Positions 46,101 through 58,800 of a DNA stretch of 64,000 bases are shown one piece after another; positions within the stretch are counted from its first letter, which is position 1, and each line of letters opens with the position of its first letter. The translations under genes and the position numbers were made by a program. The stretch lies in contig NW_026251767.1 of the NCBI RefSeq assembly GCF_025024155.1, positions 62,001 through 126,000 on the forward strand, read 5' to 3'. The DNA comes from Gamsiella multidivaricata (lineage: Eukaryota; Mortierellomycota; Mortierellomycetes; Mortierellales; Mortierellaceae). The notes beneath the pieces are model-generated. The model had not been told where the DNA came from. It was given only the letters and a program-made list of their open reading frames with translations, and made no database searches.

Positions 46101-49100
46101 ATCCGCACCATAGCCCAAGATACAACACATTTGAATACAATATACTGCCAGTTGTCACATACCATAATGTTGATCGTGTTCTTCAGGTCAAGAATCTCTC
46201 CCTTGGCGTCCACTGAGATCTTCTGGGTCAGGTCTCCCTTGGCGACGGCCTTGCTGACATCGGCAATATCACGCACCTGGGCTGTCAAGTTGGCGGCCAT
46301 GGTATTCACGTTGTCAGTCAGTTCTTTCCAGGTACCATCGACACCCTCGACCTCGGCTTGACCACCCAGCTTGCCCTCAGTACCGACCTCGCGAGCGACA
46401 CGAGTGACCTCGGCGGCAAACGTCCTGAGTTGTTCCACCATGGAATTTACGGTCTTTTTCAGCTCAGAAATCTCACCCTGGGCCTCAACATCAATCGTCT
46501 TGCTCAGGTCTCCGCAGGCGACGGCGGTGGTAACCTCAGCGATGGATCGCACTTGAGTCGTCAAATTGGCAGCCATCGTGTTGACATTGTCCGTAAGCTC
46601 CTTCCATGTTCCGCTCACATCCTTCACATCCGCCTGACCGCCAAGCTTTCCTTCCGTACCGACCTCGAGACTCACACGAGTTACCTCTGTCGCAAACTCT
46701 TGTAGCTGGTCGACCATGATGTTGATGGTATGCTTAAGGTCCATCATCTCTCCCTTGACCTCGACAGTGATCTTCTTGGTCAAGTCTCCACGAGCGACGG
46801 CTTTACTGACACTGGCAATATCACGCACCTGTGCTGTGAGATTGGCAGCCATGGTGTTGACATTGTCCGTGAGCTCCTTCCAGGTACCATCAACACCCTT
46901 GACATGCGCTTGACCTCCCAACTTACCCTCAGTTCCAACTTCACGGGCAACACGCGTGACCTCAGCAGCGAACGTCCTCAACTGTTCTACCATCGAGTTG
47001 ACAGTCTTCTTCAGCTCAGAGATCTCTCCTTGAGCCTCAACATCAATGGTCTTGCTCAGGTCACCACAGGCGACGGCGGTGGTAACCTCAGCGATGGATC
47101 GTACCTGAGTTGTCAAGTTACTAGCCATGGTGTTGACATTGTCCGTCAGTTCCTTCCATGTTCCACTGACGTCTTTCACATCGGCCTGACCACCAAGCTT
47201 TCCTTCCGTTCCGACCTCGAGACTCACTCGGGTGACCTCGGTTGCGAATTCTTGGAGCTGGTCCACCATGATGTTGATGGTGTGTTTAAGGTCCATCATC
47301 TCTCCCTTGACCTCGACAGTGATCTTCTTGGTCAAGTCTCCACGAGCGACGGCCTTACTGACACTGGCGATGTCACGCACCTGCGTTGTCAAGTTCGCTG
47401 CCATGGTGTTGACGTTGTCTGTAAGTTCCTTCCAGGTACCGTCCACTCCCTTGACATGAGCCTGGCCTCCGAGTTTACCCTCGGTACCGACCTCTCGAGC
47501 GACACGAGTGACCTCGGCAGCAAATGTCCTCAGCTGCTCCACCATGGAGTTGACAGTCTTTTTCAACTCAGAGATCTCGCCTTGTGCTTCGACATCGATA
47601 GTCTTACTTAGGTCGCCACATGCGACAGCGGTAGTGACTTCGGCAATAGACCGCACCTGGGCCGTCAAATTGGCGGCCATGGTATTCACGTTGTCGGTCA
47701 GTTCTTTCCAGGTACCATCAACACCCTCAACCTCGGCCTGGCCACCCAACTTTCCTTCGGTGCCGACCTCGCGAGCGACACGCGTGACCTCGGCTGAGAA
47801 AGTGGACAGTTGGTCCACCTACAACATAGAAGACCTGAAATTAGACATCCGCACCATAGCCCAAGATACAACACATTTGAATACAATATACTGCCAGTTG
47901 TCACATACCATAATGTTGATCGTGTTCTTCAGGTCAAGAATCTCTCCCTTGGCGTCCACTGAGATCTTCTGGGTCAGGTCTCCCTTGGCGACGGCCTTGC
48001 TGACATCGGCAATATCACGCACCTGGGCTGTCAAGTTGGCGGCCATGGTATTCACGTTGTCAGTCAGTTCTTTCCAGGTACCATCGACACCCTCGACCTC
48101 GGCTTGACCACCCAGCTTGCCCTCAGTACCGACCTCGCGAGCGACACGAGTGACCTCGGCGGCAAATGTCCTGAGCTGCTCCACCATTGAGTTGACAGTC
48201 TTCTTGAGTTCTGAAATCTCACCCTGGGCCTCAACGTCGATAGTTTTGCTCAAGTCTCCGCAGGCTACAGCAGTGGTAACCTCAGCAATCGATCGTACCT
48301 GTGTCGTCAAATTGGCAGCCATGGTGTTGACGTTATCCGTGAGTTCCTTCCAGGTGCCATCGACGCCCTCGACCTCGGCCTGGCCGCCAAGGTTTCCTTC
48401 AGTTCCGACCTCGCGGGCGACACGGGTGACCTCAGCGGCAAACATCCTGAGCTGCTCCACCATGGAATTTACGGTTTTCTTAAGTTCAGAGATCTCTCCT
48501 TGGGCCTGTACGTCAATAGTCTTACTTAGATCTCCACAGGCAACAGCAGTGGTAACCTCAGCGATGGATCGTACTTGTGTAGTAAGGTTCGATGCCATGG
48601 TGTTGACATTGTCTGTTAATTCCTTCCAGGTTCCGCTCACATCCTTGACAACAGCTTGACCACCGAGTTTACCCTCGGTACCGACCTCAAGACTCACTCG
48701 GGTTACCTCAGTGGCGAATTCCTGAAGTTGATCCACCATGGTATTGATGGTATGCTTAAGATCCATCATCTCACCCTTAACTTCAACGGAAATCTTTTTG
48801 GACAAGTCACCCTTGGCGACGGCCTTACTGACGCTGGCAATATCACGCACCTGTGCTGTGAGATTGGCAGCCATGGTGTTGACATTGTCCGTGAGCTCCT
48901 TCCAGGTACCATCGACACCCTTGACATGAGCCTGGCCACCTAGTTTGCCCTCGGTTCCGACCTCACGAGCGACACGAGTGACCTCGGCGGCAAACGTCCT
49001 GAGTTGTTCCACCATGGAATTTACGGTCTTCTTCAACTCAGAGATTTCGCCCTGGGCCTCAACATCAATCGTCTTGCTCAGGTCTCCGCAGGCGACGGCG

Positions 49101-52100
49101 GTGGTAACCTCAGCGATGGATCGCACTTGAGTCGTCAAATTGGCAGCCATCGTGTTGACATTGTCCGTAAGTTCCTTCCATGTTCCGCTCACATCCTTCA
49201 CATCCGCCTGACCGCCAAGCTTTCCTTCCGTACCGACCTCGAGACTCACACGAGTTACCTCTGTCGCAAACTCTTGTAGCTGGTCGACCATGATGTTGAT
49301 GGTATGCTTAAGGTCCATCATCTCTCCCTTGACCTCGACAGTGATCTTCTTGGTCAAGTCTCCACGAGCGACGGCTTTACTGACACTGGCAATATCACGC
49401 ACCTGGGTCGTCAAGTTCGCTGCCATGGTGTTGACATTGTCCGTGAGTTCCTTCCAGGTACCATCGACGCCCTTGACATGAGCCTGGCCACCTAGTTTGC
49501 CCTCGGTACCGACCTCACGAGCGACACGCGTGACTTCAGCGGCGAACGTCCTCAATTGTTCCACCATGGAGTTGACAGTCTTCTTCAACTCAGAGATTTC
49601 GCCTTGGGCTTCGACATCAATGGTCTTGCTCAGGTCTCCGCAGGCGACTGCAGTGGTAACCTCAGCAATGGATCGTACCTGCGTAGTAAGATTTGATGCC
49701 ATGGTGTTGACATTGTCCGTCAACTCCTTCCAAGTTCCACTGACATCCTCGACAACGGCCTGTCCACCGAGTTTGCCCTCGGTACCGACCTCTAAACTGA
49801 CACGACTGACCTCAGTTGCAAACTCCTGCAATTGATCCACCATGGTGTTGATAGTGTGCTTAAGGTCCATCATCTCTCCTTGGACCTCCACGGAAATCTT
49901 TTTGGACAAGTCACCCTTGGCGACGGCCTTACTGACGCTGGCAATATCACGCACCTGTGCTGTGAGATTGGCAGCCATGGTGTTGACATTGTCCGTGAGC
50001 TCCTTCCAGGTACCATCGACGCCCTTGACATGCGCTTGACCTCCCAACTTGCCTTCAGTTCCGACTTCACGGGCAACACGTGTGACCTCAGCAGCGAACG
50101 TCCTCAACTGTTCCACCATGGAGTTGACAGTTTTCTTTAGCTCTGAAATCTCTCCCTGCGCCTCGACATCGATCGTTTTGCTCAAGTCACCGCAGGCGAC
50201 AGCGGTGGTGACTTGAGCAATCGATCGTACCTGGGTCGTCAAATTAGCGGCCATGGTGTTGACGTTGCCAGTGAGTTCCTTCCAAACTCCATCAACATTA
50301 CGAACGTTTGCTTGTCCGCCCAGCTTTCCTTCAGTGCCGACTTCCAAACTGACACGACTGACTTCTGTGGCGAACTCCTGAAGCTGGTCCACCATGGTGT
50401 TGATGGTATGTTTGAGATCCATCATCTCTCCTTTAACCTCGACAGTGATCTTCTTGGATAGATCTCCTCTAGCAACAGCCTTACTGACGCTGGCAATATC
50501 ACGCACCTGGGTCGTCAAGTTCGCTGCCATGGTGTTGACGTTATCCGTGAGTTCCTTCCAGGTACCATCGACGCCCTTGACATGAGCCTGGCCACCGAGT
50601 TTTCCTTCAGTTCCGACTTCACGGGCAACACGTGTGACTTCAGCGGCAAACGTCCGGAGTTGTTCCACCATGGAGTTTACGGTCAGCTTCAGCTCAGAGA
50701 TTTCGCCCTGTGCTTCGACCTCAATCGTCTTGCTTAAGTCTCCGCAGGCGACTGCAGTTGTGACCTCGGCAATCGACCGTACTTGCGCCGTCAAGTTGGC
50801 AGCCATGGTGTTGACATTATCAGTCAGCTCCTTCCAAGTGCCATCAACGCCCTTGACTTCAGCCTGACCACCGAGCTTTCCCTCCGTGCCGACCTCGCGG
50901 GCAACACGTGTTACTTCTGCTGAAAAAGTGGACAGTTGGTCGACCTATGATAAAGAAGATTCGTAGTCAGTTATTTGCAACATAGATTAAGATACAACAA
51001 ATGTAAAAACAGTATACCGCCCGCTTATACATACCATGATGTTGATCGTGTTCTTGAGATCGAGAATCTCTCCCTTGGCATCCACTGAGATCTTCTGTGT
51101 CAGGTCACCCTTAGCGACAGCTTTACTGACATTGGCAATGTCACGCACCTGTGTTGTCAGATTAGAAGCCATGGTATTGACGTTCTCAGTCAGTTCTCTC
51201 CATGTACCGCCGACGTCTTCAACCTCGGCCTGTCCTCCCAGTCGTCCCTCGGTTCCGACCTCACGGGCAACACGGGTGACTTCAGCAGCAAACGTCCTCA
51301 ACTGTTCAACCATGGAGTTGACAGTCTTCTTCAGCTCAGAGATTTCGCCCTGTGCTTCGACCTCAATCGTCTTGCTCAAATCTCCGCAGGCGACTGCAGT
51401 GGTAACCTCGGCAATGGATCGGACCTGGGCTGTCAAATTAGCAGCCATGGTATTCACGTTATCGGTCAACTCTTTCCAAGTACCGTCGACGCCCTTGACA
51501 TGCGCTTGACCTCCCAACTTGCCCTCAGTACCGACCTCGCGAGCGACACGCGTGACTTCAGCGGCAAACGTCCTGAGCTGCTCCACCATCGAGTTCACTG
51601 TCAGCTTTAGCTCAGAGATCTCTCCTTGAGCCTCAACATCAATGGTCTTGCTCAGATCACCACAGGCGACGGCGGTGGTAACCTCAGCGATGGATCGTAC
51701 TTGTGTCGTCAAATTGGCAGCCATCGTGTTGACATTGTCCGTCAGTTCCTTCCATGTTCCACTGACGTCTTTCACATCGGCCTGACCACCAAGCTTTCCT
51801 TCCGTTCCGACCTCGAGACTCACTCGGGTGACCTCGGTTGCGAATTCTTGGAGCTGGTCCACCATGATGTTGATGGTGTGTTTAAGGTCCATCATCTCTC
51901 CCTTGACCTCGACAGTGATCTTCTTGGTCAAGTCTCCACGAGCGACGGCCTTACTGACACTGGCGATGTCACGCACCTGCGTTGTCAAGTTCGCTGCCAT
52001 GGTGTTGACGTTGTCTGTAAGTTCCTTCCAGGTACCGTCCACTCCCTTGACATGAGCCTGGCCTCCGAGTTTACCCTCGGTACCGACCTCTCGAGCGACA

Positions 52101-55100
52101 CGAGTGACCTCGGCAGCAAATGTCCTCAGCTGCTCCACCATGGAGTTGACAGTCTTTTTCAACTCAGAGATCTCGCCTTGGGCCTCAACATCGATAGTCT
52201 TCCTCAGGTCTCCACAAGCGACAGCGGTAGTAACTTCGGCAATAGACCGCACCTGGGCCGTCAAATTGGCGGCCATGGTATTCACGTTGTCGGTCAGTTC
52301 TTTCCAGGTACCATCAACACCCTCAACCTCGGCCTGGCCACCCAACTTTCCTTCGGTGCCGACCTCGCGAGCGACACGCGTGACCTCGGCTGAGAAAGTG
52401 GACAGTTGGTCCACCTACAACATAGAAGACCTGAAATTAGACATCCGCACCATAGCCCAAGATACAACACATTTGAATACAATATACTGCCAGTTGTCAC
52501 ATACCATAATGTTGATCGTGTTCTTCAGGTCAAGAATCTCTCCCTTGGCGTCCACTGAGATCTTCTGGGTCAGGTCTCCCTTGGCAACAGCCTTGCTGAC
52601 ATCGGCAATATCACGCACCTGGGCTGTCAAGTTGGCGGCCATGGTATTCACGTTGTCAGTCAGTTCTTTCCAGGTACCATCGACACCCTCGACCTCGGCT
52701 TGACCACCCAGCTTGCCCTCAGTACCGACCTCGCGAGCGACACGAGTGACCTCGGCGGCAAACGTCCTGAGCTGCTCCACCATTGAGTTGACAGTCTTCT
52801 TGAGTTCTGAAATCTCACCCTGGGCCTCAACGTCGATAGTTTTGCTCAAGTCTCCGCAGGCTACAGCCGTGGTAACCTCAGCGATAGATCGTACTTGGGT
52901 CGTCAAGTTGGCAGCCATGGTGTTGACGTTATCAGTCAACTCCTTCCAGGTACCATCAACGCCCTCAACCTCGGCCTGGCCACCCAACTTTCCTTCGGTG
53001 CCGACCTCGCGAGCGACACGCGTGACCTCGGCTGAGAAAGTGGACAGTTGGTCCACCTACAACATAGAAGACCTGAAATTAGACATCCGCACCATAGCCC
53101 AAGATACAACACATTTGAATACAATATACTGCCAGTTGTCACATACCATAATGTTGATCGTGTTCTTCAGGTCAAGAATCTCTCCCTTGGCGTCCACTGA
53201 GATCTTCTGGGTCAGGTCTCCCTTGGCGACGGCCTTGCTGACATCGGCAATATCACGCACCTGGGCTGTCAAGTTGGCGGCCATGGTGTTGACGTTATCG
53301 GTCAGCTCCTTCCAGGTACCATCGACACCCTCGACCTCGGCTTGACCACCCAGCTTGCCCTCAGTACCGACCTCGCGAGCGACACGAGTGACCTCGGCGG
53401 CAAATGTCCTGAGCTGCTCCACCATTGAGTTGACAGTCTTCTTGAGTTCTGAAATCTCACCCTGGGCCTCAACGTCGATAGTTTTGCTCAAGTCTCCGCA
53501 GGCTACAGCAGTGGTAACCTCAGCAATCGATCGTACCTGTGTCGTCAAATTGGCAGCCATGGTGTTGACGTTATCCGTGAGTTCCTTCCAGGTGCCATCG
53601 ACGCCCTCGACCTCGGCCTGGCCACCAAGGTTTCCTTCAGTTCCGACCTCGCGGGCGACACGGGTGACCTCCGCAGCGAAGGTTCGCAATTGGTCCACCA
53701 TGGTGTTCATAGTCTCCTTGAGATCCAGAATCTCGCCCTGGACTGGCACACTAACCTTCTTGGTGAGGTCACCGCAGGCCACAGCTTTGCAGACTGTCGC
53801 AATGTCTCGCATCTGGCCAGTCAAATTCGAGGCCATAAGATTTACATTGTCCGTCAATTCTTTCCAGGTTCCGCTGACGTCTTTGACATGCGCTTGTCCG
53901 CCCAGCTTTCCTTCAGTGCCGACTTCCAAACTGACACGACTGACCTCTGTGGCGAACTCCTGCAGCTGGTCCACCATGGTGTTGATGGTATGTTTGAGAT
54001 CCATCATCTCTCCTTTAACCTCGACAGTGATCTTCTTGGACAGATCTCCTCTAGCGACAGCCTTACTAACACTCGCAATATCACGCACCTGCGTCGTCAA
54101 GTTAGCAGCCATGGTGTTGACGTTCTCTGTCAGCTCCCTCCACGTACCACCAACGTCTTCGACCTCGGCCTGACCGCCCAATTTGCCCTCAGTACCGACC
54201 TCACGAGCGACACGAGTGACCTCTGCAGCGAACGTCCTGAGCTGTTCCACCATGGAATTTACGGTCTTCTTCAGCTCCGAAATCTCACCCTGCGCCTCAA
54301 CATCAATCGTTTTACTCAAGTCTCCACAGGCGACGGCAGTGGTAACCTCGGCAATCGACCGCACTTGCGCTGTAAGGTTGGCAGCCATGGTGTTGACATT
54401 GTCGGTCAGCTCCTTCCAAGTACCATCTACGCCTCTCACGCGTGCCTGTCCGCCCAGTTTGCCTTCTGTTCCGACTTCGTGAGCGACTCGAGTGACCTCG
54501 GACGAGAACGAACGAAGATGATCAACTACACGGACCCAAAATTGCCATCAAAGAAAACAATGAGTATATACCACGTGTAGTATTTTCCGCATGAACAAAA
54601 AAAAAAAAGTGGATATTACACGTCAGTTCGAAAGAAGGTTAGAAAGCGAGTTATTAGGACCAAGGATGGTTCTGTGATGACAAAAGAATCCCAGAAGACA
54701 GTTGTCAAGCCTACGGGTTTACTTACCCATGGTGTTAATAGTGGTTTTCAGAACGAGGGTTTCTCCCTTAGCATCCACCTTGATCTTACGACTGAGATCA
54801 CCGTGAGCCACAGCTGTGCAGACAGAGGCGATATCACGGACCTGCTCCATGTGGTCTGCTGTCATGGTGTTCAGATGAGTGACAAACTCCTTCCAGATAC
54901 CGCGATCGTCCTCCATGTTGGCTTGCACACCAAGCTTGCCCTCAACTCCTTGAGCAGCGACCTGAATGACCTCCTCCGTAAACTTGGATAGCTTAGTTAC
55001 CATTTCGTTGATAGAGATGTTCAACGCAGACTGGTGACAAGCGTTGTTGTGACACTCTATCCGAACACCAAGGTCTCCTCGGACGACGGCTGCTGCCACC

Positions 55101-55891
55101 AGGGCACATTGGTGAATACATTGAGCGCAGGGAACGGTTCCAGCTGCTGCTGCTGTCGTTGTCGATATGGCCACGGCGGAGCTGTCGAGGCTTGTTGGAG
55201 AGCAAAGAGGAGAGGAGCGCAGATCTTTTGAGGATGCAACGGGGGGCGAAGTTGACGCAGTGATGGATGAAGAGATGAAGGTCTGACCGTGCCCAGAGGC
55301 CTGACCATTCAAATCCGTAGGTTGGACGAAGCAAACAGATCCATTATCGGTGGCATCGATTGAGTGTGCTGCTGAAGCCGAGGCAGCCAACCTAGGTTGG
55401 ACCGGGATGTTTGAAGGGCTTACGGGCAACAGGGTATGGATGGACCTTGCTTGCGATAGCGTCTGCATTGGGTACAGTGGCCGCTCCTGCTGTATGCTTG
55501 TATTGGTCGGAGGATGGTTGACGAACTCCCAATTACCCTCGTTCCACCTGGAGGAGGCTGGGATGGGAGGTGAGAGCGAATCAACGGGCGGTGTAAGGAT
55601 GGGAGGAGCGAGAGTGATATCCGAAACAAGTGAGTTAACGGGTTGGAGGGTCTTGATGTATCTGTTGTGTTTTGCGAGCTCATTCTCCAGTCTGAACATC
55701 TTTTGAACGACCCGCTGTAAGGAGGCATCGACCTTCTGGATATAATGTGGTGTGGAGGCATCGACAAAGTCGAGTGGCAATGGGTTTGGAGAGACAAACG
55801 ACTGTGAGACAGGGTCGAGGTCCTTGTCCTGGACGAGTAAGTCCAGGACAACGCCTACGTGACAGATATATGCCTCTGCCAGCGTAGACAT
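43184..55891 (-). CDS. NIK1: Giant group III hybrid histidine kinase with 33 HAMP repeat units
   Basis: Eleven exons (55891-54727, 54525-53147, 53056-52505, 52414-51035, 50944-47909, 47818-46163, 46072-45521, 45441-45056, 44969-44824, 44726-43459, 43360-43184) splice in frame to 3,898 residues. Order: a Ser/Thr/Pro-rich N terminus (to about 260), a half HAMP, one 91-residue HAMP unit (about 298-388), 31 units of exactly 92 residues (389-3240), a final unit (3241-3332), a coiled coil, HisKA with [16 protein letters not shown] (phosphoacceptor near His3366), HATPase (N box [16 protein letters not shown] boxes SDTGIG and [10 protein letters not shown]), a pseudo-receiver, and a receiver with Asp near 3790 (LILMDVQMP) and TKPLR. 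Family: Os-1/Nik1 kinases act upstream of Ypd1 and the HOG MAPK and Skn7 branches in osmotic stress, and are targets of phenylpyrrole and dicarboximide fungicides; they usually have about five to seven units. No membrane segment is seen. Confidence 0.9.
45057..54525 (-). repeat. Tandem 276-bp HAMP-coding repeats
   Basis: Exons 2 to 7 (with one base from exon 1) contain 5, 2, 5, 11, 6 and 2 units of exactly 276 bp (exon lengths 1380 including the split codon, 552, 1380, 3036, 1656 and 552 bp); exon 8 starts with one more unit. Unit classes by first residues: S ([11 protein letters not shown]), R ([11 protein letters not shown]) and Q ([11 protein letters not shown]). Exons 3 to 7 each begin with S and end with an R whose tail is [11 protein letters not shown] or [11 protein letters not shown]. 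Exon 3: S R; exon 4: S R Q R R; exon 5: S R, then Q R four times (the last R is VEQLRMF), then R; exon 6: S R Q R Q R; exon 7: S R. Exon 2 holds a more divergent unit ([34 protein letters not shown]) near 53690-53890. Many copies are near-identical at DNA level. Confidence 0.93.
46073..53146 (-). repeat. Four identical 90-bp introns within the histidine kinase gene
   Basis: The introns at 46073-46162, 47819-47908, 52415-52504 and 53057-53146 appear identical base for base (plus strand CTACAACATAGAAGACCTGA... to ...CAGTTGTCACATAC). A fifth intron in the same repeat position, 50945-51034, is also 90 bp but diverged. All five interrupt the repeat at the same phase-0 site, after the NTINIM codons and before VDQL. 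They mark duplicated blocks of repeats together with their intron. Confidence 0.92.
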
Positions 55892-58800
55892 TGTTTAAGT
55901 AGGGGGAAGAAGTGAAGGTCGAGGAAGAAGAGGAGGGAGGGAAAGAGAATAGGAAAGAAAGAGGGGAAAGGGGGGATAAAGGTCCTTTGGCTCCTGGGTC
56001 CCCTGGGGCTGCTTCCTTTTGCAGAAAGTCCAGCTGGTGGCGATAATGGCTCTTTTGTGGATGGATCCCGTCACTCTAAGCGCACTCTTTCGAGCGGAAG
56101 GGGCTCAATTGGCTGTTGAGATGGATAATGGATAACAATTAACAACAGGGAATGTGGGTGGCAAACGAGGGGTATGGCAGCCAAGTCGATATGTGCAGTG
56201 TGTGTATGTGTGAAGTGTTGATGAGTGAGAAGAGGATCGGGAGTGGGGGATGAGGCGGAAGATGCTGCGGGGAGGATGAGCGTGATGAGAAAAAGAGAAA
56301 AAGAAGAAAGGGACAAAGGAAGGAAGAGATCAGGAGAAGGAGGCGGGGGGAGGGGGGAAGAGAGGAGGAGGGGGGAGGGGGGGAGGGAAAGTAAAAGCTG
56401 TTAGCAAGAGAAAGAGAAAAATAACAAATAATAATAAACCAGGGACAAGCGAAACGCATCATCATCACACGCCGCTTGCCTCTCTTCTGCAGCAAAGAAG
56501 AAAACCCTTTGTTCTCTCCCTCGTATATCATTCTCGCTCGCGCGCGCTCTTTCTCTCCCTTTGGACAGTTCGACAGAAGGGAAGATAAAAGAGAAAGAGC
56601 GAAGGGATGAGAACGAGGGCAGTGGACTGGACCGCTTCCATGGTAGACAGACTAAACAGCGCAGTGAGATCGCTGTCTGCTGTACCCTGTTTGTCCAGAA
56701 TGTCCTATCCAATCCCCACATGGCCACGCAAGTCTTTCTCCCCCTCGTACTGTTGCTGAAAATGATCTTCAGGTACCGATTTAAAATCGTGTGCACAGAA
56801 CCAGAGCCAAATGCACAACGAGACATTGCGTACATGCTTATCGGTTAATCCAGCCTCTACTCTACCCTTCGGCTCCCAACAGCTCAGAAAAAAGAGGGCA
56901 TGTCTTGCCAAATTATCTCATCCCATACCGCCTATAGTCCTATACCATGCCATATCATACCATGCTATGCCGCATGTCCCACAGCATGCAAATGGTCAAA
57001 CAGTTTAATGTTTGATGACCTTGGCATGCAGAAAGTTTGGGGGAAGAGGCCGAGACAGGCCCATTTTGCCTTTTCTTTTTTGCTTCTTCCAAATATGCAA
57101 TGCATCCCTACTCCTCTCTGAAATTTCCTCCACAGGCAGACGGGGCCTGCTTCGTACAAAGGGAATAAACCTACGAAGACAACAGTGGTTCGAAACTGCA
57201 GCGCGTGCTGACTGTCGCGATAAACAACCACACGTAAGGGAAACATAGAAGAAAAAAGGCACAAACAATTGCAAATAAACCGACCGAGGATATGCAGGGG
57301 ATTCCATCTCATAGCTTTCCTGTTTGATATCTTTCTGTTCAATCCCATCTTTTTTTCTTTTTGGTGCGTGTTGTTATTGCTCGGCTTTGCATAAACCCGT
57401 ACTATAACGAACACTTATGGAAGCGAACATACAGAGAAGATGCACGCAAGGTAATAAGGCCAGACTGCAGCACAACAGTAGCATGCCCATGATCCTCTGC
57501 ACCTCCTTTTCGATGCATGCAAGGCATGGGCTGATTAACTTTCAGATTCATCATCCACGCGTGCGTGTGCGCGGGAGACATAACCGCCCTAAAACATCTC
57601 CATCCCTTCCTCTACCCGTACAGCGATGGGAAATGTAGCCTCGAACGAGGGAGCACCTTTCCTGAGGGAATGGCATGAAATTGGGAGGGATGCTAAAGCA
57701 GCGCAGAGAGCCCCTCGGAAATTGTACGACATCCAACATGCAAGAGCCACGAGTTCACCCTCCCTATAATGGTAAGAGCATACTTGCCGAAGATAAGCGT
57801 ACGTTCCATTTGCTGCAGTCTGTCTGTTCTCCTCGCCTTTACGCCATCTTTTGAACTCTTTTCGAAGCGACTCTTATTAAACACAGGACATACCATAGTA
57901 GACGCCCTGGTTGTTTTCCTCCCAGAAGCCTTAGCCCAAAAGTACCTCCTAGTGGCCCCATCAATGGCCCCAGGGATCTGAGAGATGAGTAATTAGCCCA
58001 GGTTCATTACTCTTAAAGCGAAGTAAGAGTGATCTACTCCATTAGTAGAAAAAAAAAAAAAAAAAAAAAAAAACAGACTAGCAGGTGATTTTTGGACCTT
58101 GGCGATCTCTATACTAAGCGCCACCATAATCCAGGGGTGAGACTCATGCCAAATCAAACCGATAGCAATGCCCACAGCACATTGTGATACATTGGCTGAA
58201 CCTCCTATTCCTGTTATAGGCTATTGCTATAGAACATGAGCTGTGGATTTTTGGACGCCGCGCCCATACCGCTGCGGACAGACCACTCCCCGACAGGCCT
58301 CTGCGCTATTCTGCGCATGTATGCATATTTGGCAGGGCTGGCTACATGTGCATGCAGATAGATTTGTTGCTTGAAACCGTAAACCATAGAAGCCCAAGGG
58401 TAGTATTCTATTGGAGCAGCGGGAAATCAATGTTAGGCCCACAGGCAACAACATGCACGCATGAGGAATAAAGATGCTTCACACCAAAAAAAAGCCATCA
58501 GAAAAGGGCGCAGTACCAGTACGGTAGGCTGCAATACAGACTTGATCTAGTGGCAAGTAGCGGATAGATTGCTGTGGCTCCATCCTTAGTGTTATTGTAT
58601 CGGCACATTGAAAGGATACCCAATATAGACTACTTTCCGGAGATTATGTGCATTAGACTGCATGGTATCGAGGGCATAGACATATCCAAGGTTCAAGACC
58701 TACACTATAGAAAGGCTTTAAAAATCTATTCCATCCACTTCCTTTCCCGCCAGGTAGACTACGACCAGCAAAAACTTTGCGGAGAACCGCGCATCATGAA

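Noticed and set aside
45057..54525. CRISPR-like array
   Set aside because: The repeats are 276-bp protein-coding HAMP units with conserved frame and spliceosomal introns, in a eukaryotic genome.
45635..54580. Long plus-strand open frames opposite the HAMP repeats (for example 46730-47611, 51626-52393, 53690-54580)
   Set aside because: They are the complementary-strand shadow of repeated codons; they repeat with the same 276-bp period and break at the real introns.
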